Of a stretch of DNA of 64,000 bases, positions 8,455-18,992 are shown piece after piece. Both the position numbers and the translations under genes were made by a program. Source of the DNA: Spinacia oleracea. Taxonomy: Eukaryota; Streptophyta; Magnoliopsida; Caryophyllales; Amaranthaceae. Position 1 is the stretch's first letter, and every line of letters starts with the position of its first letter. The stretch lies in contig NC_079487.1 of assembly GCF_020520425.1 (NCBI RefSeq), forward strand, positions 49,824,719 to 49,888,718, given 5' to 3'. Under the pieces are notes generated by a model, which saw only the letters and a list, made by a program, of their open reading frames with translations, was not told the origin of the DNA and ran no database searches.

Positions 8455-10555
8455 CTTGTTCAAAATTAGTGTAATTGTATAAATGAGCAAATAAAATACA
8501 TTAGTTATTTTTTCCGGAAATGGCAATAATCCAGAAAAACTTGCGGTGATTAGATCTGTTTTTCTTATCGTTCTGGTATTTAGTAGTACGAAATCTCGAA
8601 AGGAATAAGAAGAGTTTGAGAAATTTGCTCGTTTCGGACGAATGATAAAAAAATTAAATGAACAAAAAAAAGAGCAAAAAACAATTAAATGAGCAAAAGT
8701 ATTTCAAAGATTACTTTGAAATGAGCAATGTTTTTGAATGTTAAATAATGCGAGATTTTAAAATATTTGCTCATTTAGACGCAATGCGCAAAAGTTTTGA
8801 ATATTAAGAAAGCCGAACTTTAAATTGTATAAATGAGCAAAACTATTTGCTCATTTGTGTAAAGTATAAGAAATGAGCAAAAATATTTGCTCATTTGTGT
8901 AAACTATAAGAAATGAGCAAAAATATTTGCTCATTTGTGTAAACTATAAAAAATTAGCAAAAATAACTAACAAAAATAGCAAAAATATTTGCTCATTTGT
9001 GTAAACGATAAAAAATGAGCAAATATTAAAGTTGAGATTTTAAAGTTTTACTCATTGTGTCTAAATGTGCAAATATTAAAATCCGAACTTTACACTTTTG
9101 CTCATTGTTTCTAAATGAGCAAATATAATATAGTTTCGATTTTAAATTTTTGCTCATTGTGTCTAAATGAGCAAAAGTTTATTAACAAACACGAACTTTA
9201 AAATTTTAAAAATAAGCAAAAAATATTTGCTCATTTATGTAAACTAACAAAAATGAGCAAAAATATTTGCTCATTTGTGTAAAATATAAAAAATGAGCAA
9301 ATATTAAAGTTCGGATTTCAAAGTTTTGCTCATTGTGTCTAAATGAGAAAATATTAAAATCCAAACTTTACACCTTTGCTCATTGTTTCTAAATAAGCAA
9401 ATATTATAGTTTCAATTTTAAATTTTTGCTCATTGTGTCTAAATGAGCAAATATTATAGTTTCGATTTTAAATTTTTGCTCATTGTGTCTAAATGAGCAA
9501 ATATTAAAGTTCGGATTTTAAATTTTTTCTCATTGTGTATAAATGACAAATATTAAAGTGCGGATTTTGAATATTTGCTAATTATTTTTAAATGAGAAAA
9601 TATTAAAGTTCGGATTTTTAATATTTGCTCATTGTTTTTAAATGAGCAAATATTAAAGTTCGGATTTAAATTTTTTGTTCATTGTGTCTTAATGAGCAAA
9701 TATTAAAAATGAGCAAAAATATTAAATATTTGCTCATTGTTTTTAAATGAGAAAAAAATTAAAGTTTGGATTTTAAAGTTTTACTCATTGTGTCTTAATG
9801 AGCAAATATTAAAATCCGAACTTTACACTTTTGCTCATTGTGGCTAAATGAGCAATTATTATAGTTTCGATTTTAAATTTTGTTCATCAAATATTATAGT
9901 TTCGATTTTAAATATTAAACTATACTCCCTCTGTATTTATTTATGAGATACACTTGCCTTTTCCGGCCGTATTTATTTAAGAGATACACTTGTCATTTTT
10001 AGTAACTTATCAACCCCACCATCTAATTAAATAATCTATCTACACCCCACCCCCACCCCCATTCCTCTAAAATGACATGGTCCCCACTTGTTTTACTTAT
10101 TAAAATATATACCCAACCCCATTTGTTTTATTACTTTATTTCATTCAATTCTTTTTCTTAATACCCGTTCCCGACCAAGTGTATCTCTTAAATAAATACG
10201 GAGGGAGTAATATTTGCTCATTTAGACACAATGAGCAAAATTTTGGAATATTAACAAAGCCAAATTTTAAAATTGAGCAAATAAGTTATAAAAAATGAGC
10301 AAAAATATTTACTCATTTGTGTAAACTATAAAAAATGAACAAAATTTTTAAATGTTAAGTAATATGAGATTTAAAAATAATTGCTTATTTAGCCACAATG
10401 AGCAAAAGTTTTGAATATTAACAAACCCGAATTTTAAATTTTAAAAAATGAGCAAAAATATTTGCTCATTTGTGTAAATTATAAAAATGAGCAAATTTTT
10501 TTAATGTTAATTAATCTGAGATTTCAAAATATTTGCTCATTTCGACACAATAATG
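8455..10555. repeat. Array of short hairpins, TTTGCTCATT / AATGAGCAAA
   Basis: The motif ATGAGCAAA and its complement alternate many dozens of times. Two unit types are clear: about 40 bp (AATGAGCAAA, AATA, TTTGCTCATT, then TGTGTAAACTATAA), best seen at 8830-9010, and about 50 bp (TTTGCTCATT, GTGTCT, AAATGAGCAAATATT, then AAAGTTCGGATTTTAAA), best seen at 9020-9850. Each unit can fold into a hairpin of 9-11 base pairs. A Stowaway MITE interrupts the array at 9925-10207. Scattered copies also occur at 11237-11283 and 12718-12790. Confidence 0.9.
9925..10207. mobile_element. Stowaway-like (Tc1/mariner) MITE
   Basis: The termini CTCCCTCTGTATTTATTT and AAATAAATACGGAGGGAG are inverted repeats and are flanked by TA on each side (9923-9924 and 10208-10209). 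The CTCCCTCCGT terminus and TA target are typical of plant Stowaway MITEs. About 283 bp, no coding capacity. Confidence 0.9.
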
Positions 10556-10636
10556 TTAGGAGCTCTGATGTTTTATAGCAATTTAGCACAGTATGGTGGA
10601 ATGGTCATTTATTATTATAAGTAATTCTTGATTTGC

Positions 10637-11075
10637 AGATTCAGATTGTGACTTTGTGAGTGAGTAAGACAGTCACCATACCACTCTCTCCAATTCAGAA
10701 GCAGCAACAGATGTCAGCTTCAAACCAATTCAAAAAGGATAAGAAAGAAGAAGTGAAGAACCCAATTGTTTTGGCCAACTCCAACTCTACACCTTCTCAC
10801 TTAAGTTTGAGTGTGCAAGAGAGTCAGAATTTAATGGCTGAGAATTTAACTAATGCTTCATCAGAATCGTCGTCGTCGCCGTGACAGCAATTGAATCCCC
10901 CATGAAAAATGTACTCAGTAGATTATTTTGTTTTAGTAGCGCTTGTAAAGGAAGCCCGACTTTGAGACTTAGAAGGCGGCTTTGTGGTGACGTTGAGGAG
11001 GACTTTCAATATGCAAGCTCTGGTAGAAAACGAGAATATAACCTGAGAAATTATACTTTGCAACTAAAGAAGTAG
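10637..11075 (+). pseudogene. Exon-like open region in E1, unidentified
   Basis: After a strong acceptor-like TTGATTTGCAG at 10636, a frame at 10660-10884 encodes a hydrophilic peptide rich in Ser, Gln, Asn and Lys (SPIQKQQQ, FKKDKKEE, SESSSSP). An overlapping frame (10881-11075) encodes a short Arg-rich peptide (TLRLRRRLCGD, GRKREYNLRNY). I recognise neither. They may be two exons of a captured or ancestral gene, or chance. Confidence 0.3.
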
Positions 11076-11144
11076 TAAAAGAAAACTATTAAAAGTAAGA
11101 ATAAAGACCCGGCTCAAAATGATTAGAACAAAAAGTAAAGATTG

Positions 11145-11214
11145 ACCTACATGGGATTCGAACCCACATCTTTTGTGCATTTGCACAATGCTCTACCTAT
11201 TGAGCTAGTAGGCT
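11145..11214 (-). ncRNA. tRNA-like sequence in E1
   Basis: On the minus strand a cloverleaf can be drawn: acceptor GCCTAC/GTAGGT, D arm GCTC-AATAGGTA-GAGC (A box TAGCTCAATAGGTAGAGC), anticodon arm TTGTG-CAAATG-CACAA, T arm GTGGG-TTCGAAT-CCCAT (B box GGTTCGAATCC). A T5 run follows about 10 nt downstream, as for a Pol III terminator. The anticodon loop has 6 nt rather than 7, so it is unlikely to decode. E2 carries a related sequence with the same odd loop. I see no CCA-adding evidence at DNA level. Confidence 0.7.
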
Positions 11215-11283
11215 AGTGTTTTTAAATAGAATAAAATGAGCAAAATAAATTTACGAATTTTTTGCTCATTTGATCAGATGAGC

Positions 11284-12997
11284 AGAAACTAAATAGTCAG
11301 AACAAGCTCTCTGCTTGACAGCTTAGAGATTCATTCTTGATGAACTCGAAGCAGCAATGTTAGAGAAACATGGTGTCACGGTAATCCATATCAACAAATC
11401 AATGATCAATGCTTACAGATAGTTGTGACTAGAAACCTTTTATTGGTCCACAGTCACCTTCAGTTTTCCAGAAATGTAGTTGCAGCATCTAGTTATAAAA
11501 CTATATCTACCAACAATGATCCCATATCATTATCTTTGTAGTCTTTGTTAAAAACTCTAATTTGAATTTAAATCTAAAAAGGGCACCACTAGTGACTAAC
11601 AATTGAAGCGACATCAAATTCTTCAATCCTACAAAGACAGCCTTGATTTTTTACTTTTGTTATCATTATTGCCACTGTGTTTCTAAATATTACACAACTA
11701 AGAGTTAACCCCTCAAAATCTGTGTTAGTTAATAGCATCGAGACATCAAGATGTCCACAACAGCACACAACTTTTTTTTGTAATGGTTGCAAAATTTATA
11801 TGATCAACTAAGAACATCACCATTCCTCTGAATGGAGTGGACTGGACTACTCGAGTACAAGACAAACCAGAAAAAGAAAGGAGACATCAAAGATATTCAT
11901 CTTTGAAGCGGGGAGCAGAAACCCACGTATAGATCAACAAACTCCAGCCAATTGTCAACTATACGGATAATTAGACCTACCAACCTTAGAAAGTTAGCTC
12001 TCTAAGCTAATGAAATTAGCTGATTCTAAAATTAGAAGGAATTCCTTGTCAATTGCATGAGCAATCACCCATAAAAGATGTGATTCCAAAGTTCAACCAA
12101 TTCCAAAGTTCAAGCAATTACATACACGAAAAGCTAGATGCAAAGAATACAATTCCACTTGATTTAGACTGTGAAGCTCACCTCATAATAGCCATGGTGT
12201 AAAGCATAGCCAACACTTCCTCTGATTTTGAAGCTCCATTACTAAACCCCTCACTAAAATCCAATAAACAATGAGCAATTATAACAACCACTAAGCTAAA
12301 CAATCACGAATTCAAATCAACAAATTCTCAGATTTAGATAAACACCTGAAGTGATGATCTTTTTGCTGAATTTCAACAATCGAAGCCGAAACTTCAATCA
12401 CAACTGGTAAACTTCAATCACTAAAATATACTACCCCTCCATTCTCAGTTAATAAACATTATTTGCACAACTTTCTTAAAAAGAAAGAACGATACATTGT
12501 AACCCTGACCTTAGCTTATAGGTCTGGGACCATTATTAATGTAGTTTTGGAACAGAAAACACATTTTCATAACTTATTGTGGCACCTGGTATTTAAGCTA
12601 TTAATGGGGACTCATAACCATGTACCAACTGGGGTAAATATTAGTCTTACAAGGAGTATCTAACAAAGAGGTTAATATATCTCCAGATCAACCAGTTTCA
12701 GAGTAAACTCTGAAAGTATTTGCTCATCCATGTCAACAATCTGAAATGAGCAAAAAATTGAGGAGAGGAAATGATGATAACTGAGCAAACATTTATGGAG
12801 CTTCACTTTAATCAATTAACCAATTTAACTAAACAACACTGTAATTATCAACACAAAATCACAGGAAAAAACTATCAACAAGCTGCTAAACAGCAGAAAA
12901 TTTCGACAGGAACGAGAATTAGACATAAGTAACTCATTAATTATCTAACCCTAAAATTTTAATTAAAAACTAAAAACAACTCACCAGAAGAGAGGGC
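11284..12997. other. E1 interior, no gene seen
   Basis: AT-rich sequence with only short frames. A segment at about 12428-12658 begins TACTACCCCTCCATTC and ends AAGGAGTATC, possibly a degraded Stowaway-type MITE, but the inverted repeats are too weak to be sure. A few ATGAGCAAA motifs recur near 12718-12790. Confidence 0.4.
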
Positions 12998-13115
12998 GAA
13001 GATATGGTGGCGGTCGACGGAGTGGTAGTAGTCGGCGAAGTGGTGGCGGTCAGCGGAGTGGAGTTGGAGTGGTGGCGGTCGGCGGAGTGGTGGTGGAGTG
13101 GTGGCGGAGCTTTGG
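12998..13115. repeat. GTGGTGGCGGTCGGCGGA minisatellite
   Basis: Imperfect copies of GGTGGCGGTCGGCGGAGTGG repeat in a GC-rich block within AT-rich DNA. On the minus strand it would encode a Pro/Thr/Ala-rich tract, perhaps the end of a captured 5' exon. Confidence 0.65.
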
Positions 13116-13289
13116 ATTTTGCGAGAAACTTTTCACAATTTCTTCAATTCCTCCCTAATCGCATATAGCAAGTGAATAATTGAGTATTGCAGTATTCTTC
13201 GCATGCAAACATCAAAATCGAAGCTGAAAATCACTAAAAAATTGCATAACCCTCTAATTTACAGAAACCAGCAAAAAATTCACTCACAA

Positions 13290-13470
13290 ATTGAAGAAGA
13301 GAAGACGATGCGTGGATGATGGCAGCGTGGAGATGGTGGCGGCGCGATGGTTGCAGCTAGGAAACAGTAGCGGTGAGGAGAGAGAATCACGAAGGAGAGC
13401 GAAAATGGAGGAGAGAGAATAAGGGGCTTGTGAGAGAAACTCACGAGGAGAGAGAAAATGAAACAGGTTT
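13290..13470 (-). other. Leader-like CT-rich segment pointing inward from E1 right end
   Basis: On the minus strand it reads TTTTCTCTCTCCTC, TTATTCTCTCTCCTCC and GATTCTCTCTCCTC, like a plant 5' untranslated leader. The left end of E1 has a matching plus-strand segment (7705-7765, TTTTCTCTCTCCTCC). The symmetry suggests that each end carries a promoter and leader reading toward the centre. Confidence 0.45.
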
Positions 13471-13639
13471 CTGAAAGTCAGGAAACAGAAAATATTTGGT
13501 CATATTTTTTTAAAATATTTACGGTTTTGCCATTATTAAACCGCGCTAGGTAGATTCTTAGAGTTGTTAGATCTGATCACAACAACGCACGAGATTGCTT
13601 CTCATTCTTCTCATTTTAAGTCACCTTCTCATTTGAGTG

Positions 13640-13640
<1 letters not shown>

Positions 13641-13673
<33 letters not shown>
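13641..13673. repeat. TA microsatellite between E1 and E2
   Basis: About 16 TA units separate the right end of E1 from the left end of E2. Confidence 0.9.
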
Positions 13674-13676
<3 letters not shown>

Positions 13677-13775
13677 AAGGGATCCGGTGAAAATAGGTCC
13701 CTATGTGAGTATACTAGTATATATGAGAATGAATCTAATCCGTAGGATTAGATGAAAATCAACGGCTAGGATTAA

Positions 13776-14168
13776 GGGCGTGTTCGGCGGTAGCTTTTGA
13801 GGTAGCGGGTAGCGTTTTGACCGAGTCAAGACGCTACTTGTAAAATTTGTAAGTGTTTGGCGAGGTAGCGATTTAGGTAGCGGTTAGCGGTAGAGGTAGC
13901 GGTTGAGTAGCTTTTATCAAACGTTAAAATTAGTAGCGTTTAAGGTAGCGGGTAGCGTTTGACAAATTTATAATAAAGTTTTAAATAATATTTCACCTTT
14001 TATTTTATTTTATAATATCAACCGCTACTTTTACCGAACACTCATATCAGTTACCCGCTAACTTTGACAGCTAACCGTTACCCGCTACTATTGACCGCTA
14101 CCCGCTACTCCAACCGTTACCCGCTACTGAACCGCTACCCGCTACCGCTACTTTTGCCGAACAGGGCC
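13776..14168. mobile_element. Harbinger/Tourist-like foldback MITE
   Basis: The ends GGGCGTGTTCGGCGGTAGC and GCCGAACAGGGCC are inverted repeats and are flanked by TAA on both sides (13773-13775, 14169-14171), the 3-bp target of PIF/Harbinger elements. The interior consists of GTAGCGGGTAGCG repeats on the left and their complements on the right, so the whole 393 bp can fold back. It sits 100 bp inside the left end of E2 and is therefore younger. Confidence 0.88.
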
Positions 14169-14989
14169 TAAAAGCAAGTAATGGAAATAATTTAAATAAC
14201 CTCCCACACACCAAATAATAAAAAATAAAAAAACAGACGTTTCTCTCTCTAAAAATATTGTACAGCCTCTCCCAAATTCAACCCCCTTCCTCTCTCTCAG
14301 ACTTTTCTCTCTCCTCTAAAAACTGTCATTAAAGCTTCAAAAATTGTCGATGAAGCTTCAATTCACTCGATTTAGTCGTTGATTTCAAATAGTTCTTGGT
14401 GAATTCTTCTATATCTCTTCTCTTCTTCAACAGTTTCGTCTATTTTAACCTAATTTTTTGTATTCGTTTAAGATTGGAGATGAAGGAAGCAGAAAAATCC
14501 AAAAAAACAAGCCGAAAAAGCTAGGAACGAAGAAGGTAATACAATACACGAATTTCACACTATTTTCTTGTTTTTAGATCTTGATTTAGGTTAATTTGTG
14601 TTTATTTTATAGTGTAAGGAAAATTATGAAAAAGAAGATGAAATTGTGTAAAAACGGAAGAAAAACACATATCACATTCAGAAGATCGCGAAGAATCTTA
14701 TGTAAGTAATTGATTGGATGTTCTATTTCATGATTTGATTTTTCTGAAATTTTTGTTATTATTTTTTGAAATCATAATCAGTTTATTCTTAATATTTGTG
14801 ATTATTTTTTGAATTAATTGTTCATGTTTCTAAATTATTTGGTGATTAGTTTTGAATTTCTGAATGTTTAGGTGATTAATATCTGACTTTTTTAATTAAT
14901 TTGTGAAAATTTTCTATATTTTTGGATTTACTGATTTTATGAATTAATTCATGATGTTCTATAACTTATAGTTATATGTTCTGAATGTT

Positions 14990-15115
14990 TGAACAGAGAA
15001 AATTCAAATGTCGGAAATGAGATCAAACGCGCCCAAACAACAGAGTTATATCGCACTGGTAGTTCTATTGCCGAACAAGCACTTGTGAATGACGTCCTTG
15101 TAAATGTTGGGTAAT
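14990..15115 (+). pseudogene. Exon-like frame A in E2
   Basis: It follows an acceptor-like TTTGAACAG and runs to a donor-like GGGTAATAT. It encodes a short hydrophilic peptide (NEIKRAQTTELY, SSIAEQALVND). Unrecognised. A related frame lies at 15385-15451, and the DNA after both is similar (TAATATTTTATA, then TTTAGAACA and GAAGGTT), so the exon with its following intron seems to have duplicated. Confidence 0.35.
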
Positions 15116-17340
15116 ATTTTATAATCTCAATTCTTTAGAACATGAAGGTTCAACATTTAGAACATGAAGGTTCTCTATTTAGAACAAAAATGTTTAATGT
15201 TTAGAACATGAAAGTTACCTTTTAGAACACCAAAATTTAGGTATAGTGATGGTTCAATTATTGAGAAATGAAAGATATTTGAAAGAATTAGATCTTATTT
15301 GACTACATTTACCATATTTGAACCTTGTGCATGACTATGTCATCAAACTAACTATTTTTGGCTTTTGTGTCTAATAATAAACGCGCCAAATCTACGGAGC
15401 CTATTGTCCCTCCATCACTTCTGAACGACATCATGAACAATTTAGAGTAATATTTTATACTCTCAATACTTTAGAACACGAAGGTTAAGAATGTAGAACA
15501 TCATAGCTCACTGTGTAGAACATCATAATTTCATATGCTCTAATTATAAGTGCACATGTTCTGAATTTGATGAGAATAATATTTCTCCCAAACATATTAA
15601 CTTTTGATCAAAGGATTTTCATATATTCTTCTTGCCTCTATGTCAAACTTGAGTTTCGTTCTTGAGTAGCTACTGCATTCCCTAGGACTAGTAGTCTAAC
15701 ACTCCTAGCATGGAGGATTACTACTTAAAATTGTTCAAATCTATCATGTATTTAGGATTACATTTCTTCATTCTACTCTCTCTATTAGGACCATGAACCC
15801 AAAGCATGTAGTTGTAAGAATTCAAAAAGACAAAATTCTGAATTAAAAAAGTATGCGAGTGAGAAGCTGTTGATGAGGTATGCCTTGAATTCAAAAAGTA
15901 AATGTTTAGTTGATGAGGTATGCTTTGGATAGGTTTATTGTTTGTTGATTACTGGGAGAAGTTGTTGACAAATGGTGATTTTTTTCTCGAATTAGGCTAA
16001 ATACTTTAAATTTGTTTGTGTTTGCTTAGGATTGTTAGGTTATTGATGAATAGTACCCCGCATTGCCAGGCATCAAATCCTTGATCCCATTCTTATGCAT
16101 TTTTTCTGACTTTTCTTTGGATGTTAAGAATTCTAGATGCACTTTCTTGTGAAATTTCTGCATGATCTGCATTGAAACTATTAGTCATAGAAAGTAGAGA
16201 ATTTTGTGTAGATTCTCAACATATGTTAGTCACATGCTTCTTAGAAGTTAAGGTGTTTCTTTCATGTACAATCTCTTACTTTTCATGACAATAACAATTG
16301 AGGTTACGTGGGTTAACTGATTGTTGTACGTATATCAACTATTTGAGAATTAGAAAGTAAAGAACTGCCACAAAGAAAATTAGGTCATACTTTCATGTTC
16401 TTTGTTCTTAGGAAACAATTAATTCCTTTATCTGCTTCAATTTTATCTTTTACCAATTTATGAAAGGTGAGATTAACAGAAGATAATACTCATAGTTCAC
16501 TGGAAAGGACAATTGTTCATTGCTCAAGCCTTCTGATGTACAAACTTTGTGGTTCTTTTTTGAAGTGATTATGCAATTAGTTATTACCGTCATTAAAGTT
16601 CTCAAGTCTAAACTTATTTATTTGGTTTTCCGAAGGAATTGCCTACAACAATTGAAATGGTCATCTTATGCAACTTGTTTTGTTTGCAAAGATGTAAGCT
16701 CATGTTTGATGCTTCTAATGCATTTGTTATTATCAGTGGTTATATTTTTTGTTAGAACATATAGTTGAACTGGTAAGAACATGTAACTTAACCAATTAGA
16801 ACATATAGCTTCATAGGCTGGAACATATAAATTCAATTGTTAGAACATATAACTTATCTTGTTAGAACATGTTGGTTCACTAGTTAGAACATATAGTTTC
16901 GTTGGTTAGAACATGTAACATATGTTGTTTTTGATATAATATCCATATTATAAACATAACTAAATTTTGGTTGCGTTTGGTTTAAAGGAATTACCTTCTA
17001 TGTTGATATTTGGTTATGGTTGTTAGCTGCTGTGATCTGTGCAATTGAGCTTTAGGTTTGGCTAGCAGTTAGTCCGAAAGTAAATTAAATCTCTCAAATA
17101 GTAAACAAAATCTCTCTAAAAGTAAACTAAATAACAATGAAACATCATCTCTCACTGTGTTAGAACATATAGCTTAACTGCTTAGAAAATGTAGCTTAAA
17201 TGATTAGAACATATAGGAATAATGTATAATGGTAACAATCCAAAGAAAGGCGAGAGAAGCCATTAAGGAACATTAAGCCTATTTTATTTTTTCCAGTTTT
17301 CCTTTATGTTGTGTGTCTTTTTTAAGGGATTTGTAATTAA

Positions 17341-17363
17341 GGGGGGGGGGGGGGGGGGGGGGG
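17341..17363. repeat. Poly-G tract
   Basis: An uninterrupted run of 23 G inside E2; the exact length is doubtful in any assembly. Confidence 0.9.
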
Positions 17364-18481
17364 AGTGAGTATGCAGGCATGTTGATTGTATTAGGTGAAA
17401 GTGGGAGAGTAGAGAACCTCTTGAACGTTCTCAAGCAATACATGTTTATAAGCTTTAAGCATTTATCAATACAAATTACAATCTTTCATTTAAATATGAG
17501 TTTGAGTGAGTGAGTTTGTTGCATGATGACAAAAAGAACCACCTGAACATTCCCATTTGGATAACAAAACCAGGTTCATAAGACCATTATCCATTTATTG
17601 CTCATGTTAGTAACCAATTTGGGAAGAAAAATAAGTGTATCAGTGTAGATAAAGGTACAAAAATCTTGCAGGACAAGTGCAGTGGTCTGTTTTTCTGTAT
17701 TCTAATGGGCTAGTTCCCAGATGAGTGTAATGGATGTTCAACAACGTAACAGAACATGTACTTTGTTAATGCAGAACATGTCCCTTAACTAGTTAGAACA
17801 TATTGCTCAACTTGTTAGAACATATAAGTTTAATTGTTAGAACATATACTTTAGTTGTTAAAACATGTAGGTTTAATTATTAGAACAATTAGATGAAATG
17901 CATAGAACACATGGTATTGGTCCTTGGTACTTATATTAAATGAGTTCAGAACATAATTTTAATTACTGCAGAACAAAAGATAAGTAACTTAGAACATATA
18001 TACTTTGTTAATGCAGAACATGTTCCTTAACTAGTAGAACATATTGATCAACTTGTTAGAACATATAAATTTAATTGTTAGAACATTATATGCATTATTT
18101 AAGAATATTTCTGTTCTAAATTTCATAACAAGATGTTCTGAAACTAGAAGGATATGTTCCAATATTATTTTCTTGTATCTAATATGTTCATGAAGTTGCT
18201 TTGGGTCTGATTTTATGCCTATTTTTATGACAATTTTGGCCAGGTTAGCTATGTTGTGTTTTCATGTGCGACATTATGGGCTAGTATATTTGTTTCAAAG
18301 ATTGGTGTTGGTCTTAAGTTGTTGCATAGTTGCTGGTGTAGGCTATTTGTTTTGCAGGGAGGGTTGTTGCAGGTCAGTCTAGGGTGGGAAGTGGTTCTGC
18401 TCTGTTTGGTTGTTGCTATAAGCTTTGTGTGTGTGGTGCTGTTGTAAGTAATGGTCGTCAATGCTTGATGTTTTGGGACAA

Positions 18482-18551
18482 TGCCTATTATCTCAATTCG
18501 TAGAGCTTTGTGCAGTTTCACAATGATGTAGGTTCAAATCCTACATAGGCA
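18482..18551 (+). ncRNA. tRNA-like sequence in E2
   Basis: The cloverleaf is acceptor GCCTAT/ATAGGC, D arm around CTCAATTCGTAGAG, anticodon arm TTGTG-CAGTTT-CACAA and T arm GTAGG-TTCAAAT-CCTAC. It aligns over 70 nt with the tRNA-like sequence of E1 at roughly 70 percent identity by eye. Acceptor (C-G to T-A) and T-stem (G-C to A-T) changes are compensatory. The anticodon loop is again 6 nt. The D loop has lost its GG, and no T run follows closely, so Pol III expression is doubtful. Confidence 0.65.
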
Positions 18552-18900
18552 ACTCGTTTCAAATCACGGTATTTATCCATGAACACATACGAGATTGTGA
18601 TGTCTTCAGTTATGTGTTGGGTGTAGTTATGCATATTGTGTTTGTTACTTGCATGTGTCTGTGCTCGGTCTTTCATGTGTATCTGCGTCAATTCATAACA
18701 TTTAGTTTCCGAATTCATAAAGTTTAGCTTAGGAATGCAGAACATTTAGTTTGGGAACTCATAACATCTAGTTTAGGAAGTCAGAACATTTACGTTGGGA
18801 ATTCAGAACATCGAATTTGTGAATTCAGAACATCTACTTTGTAAATGTAGAACATATGATATTTTATTGTTTCTAATATTCAAAATTTAATTCACTGCAG

Positions 18901-18992
18901 TTTGAGCAAATGAAGAGATTGAGGCTTGAGTATTGTGGCGAGATATTGGCACACAAGAAAAATGATGAACATCATGTTATGGTTCCGAGTTA
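18901..18992 (+). pseudogene. Exon-like C-terminal frame in E2
   Basis: After an acceptor-like TTCACTGCAG at 18900, a frame reads FEQMKRLRLEYCGEILAHKK and on to a stop at 18990-18992. The pattern faintly recalls the C-terminal helix of plant ULP1-like (C48) peptidases carried by some transposons, but 30 residues are too few to assign it. If real, it is the last exon of a gene once encoded by E2 or captured by it. Confidence 0.25.

Larger units (their letters stand above)
7525..13640. mobile_element. E1: large TA-microsatellite-flanked inverted-repeat element
   Basis: The left end (7525, GGGGTCACCTTTC) directly follows a TA tract, and the right end (13640) directly precedes one. The first and last 100 bp are imperfect inverted repeats; both contain the identical 18-mer AATGAGAAGAATGAGAAG (7555-7572 on plus, 13598-13615 on minus), 25-30 bp from the tip. 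Inside are CT-rich leader-like segments pointing inward from both ends, a gene fragment at 8150-8398, a 2-kb array of short hairpins, a Stowaway insertion and a tRNA-like sequence. No transposase, replicase or reverse transcriptase was seen. The layout matches E2. Insertion into TA microsatellites recalls the rice Micron family, but E1 is far larger. Exact boundaries within the TA tracts are uncertain. Confidence 0.65.

Noticed and set aside
8455-10555. CRISPR-like array
   Set aside because: Regular short repeats, but spacers are not unique sequences, the host is a plant, and motifs alternate in orientation.
11145-11214. Functional decoding tRNA gene
   Set aside because: The anticodon loop has 6 nt and no U33 context; the related copy in E2 shares this feature, so a decoding role is unlikely.
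12428-12658. Stowaway MITE inside E1
   Set aside because: Termini TACTACCCCTCC and AAGGAGTATC are only weakly complementary and no secure TA duplication or stem was found; mentioned only as a possibility.
18249-18521. Possible small membrane proteins (18256-18447 plus; 18249-18521 minus)
   Set aside because: Hydrophobicity comes from T/G-rich sequence; no splice or codon evidence, and the minus frame is a shadow.
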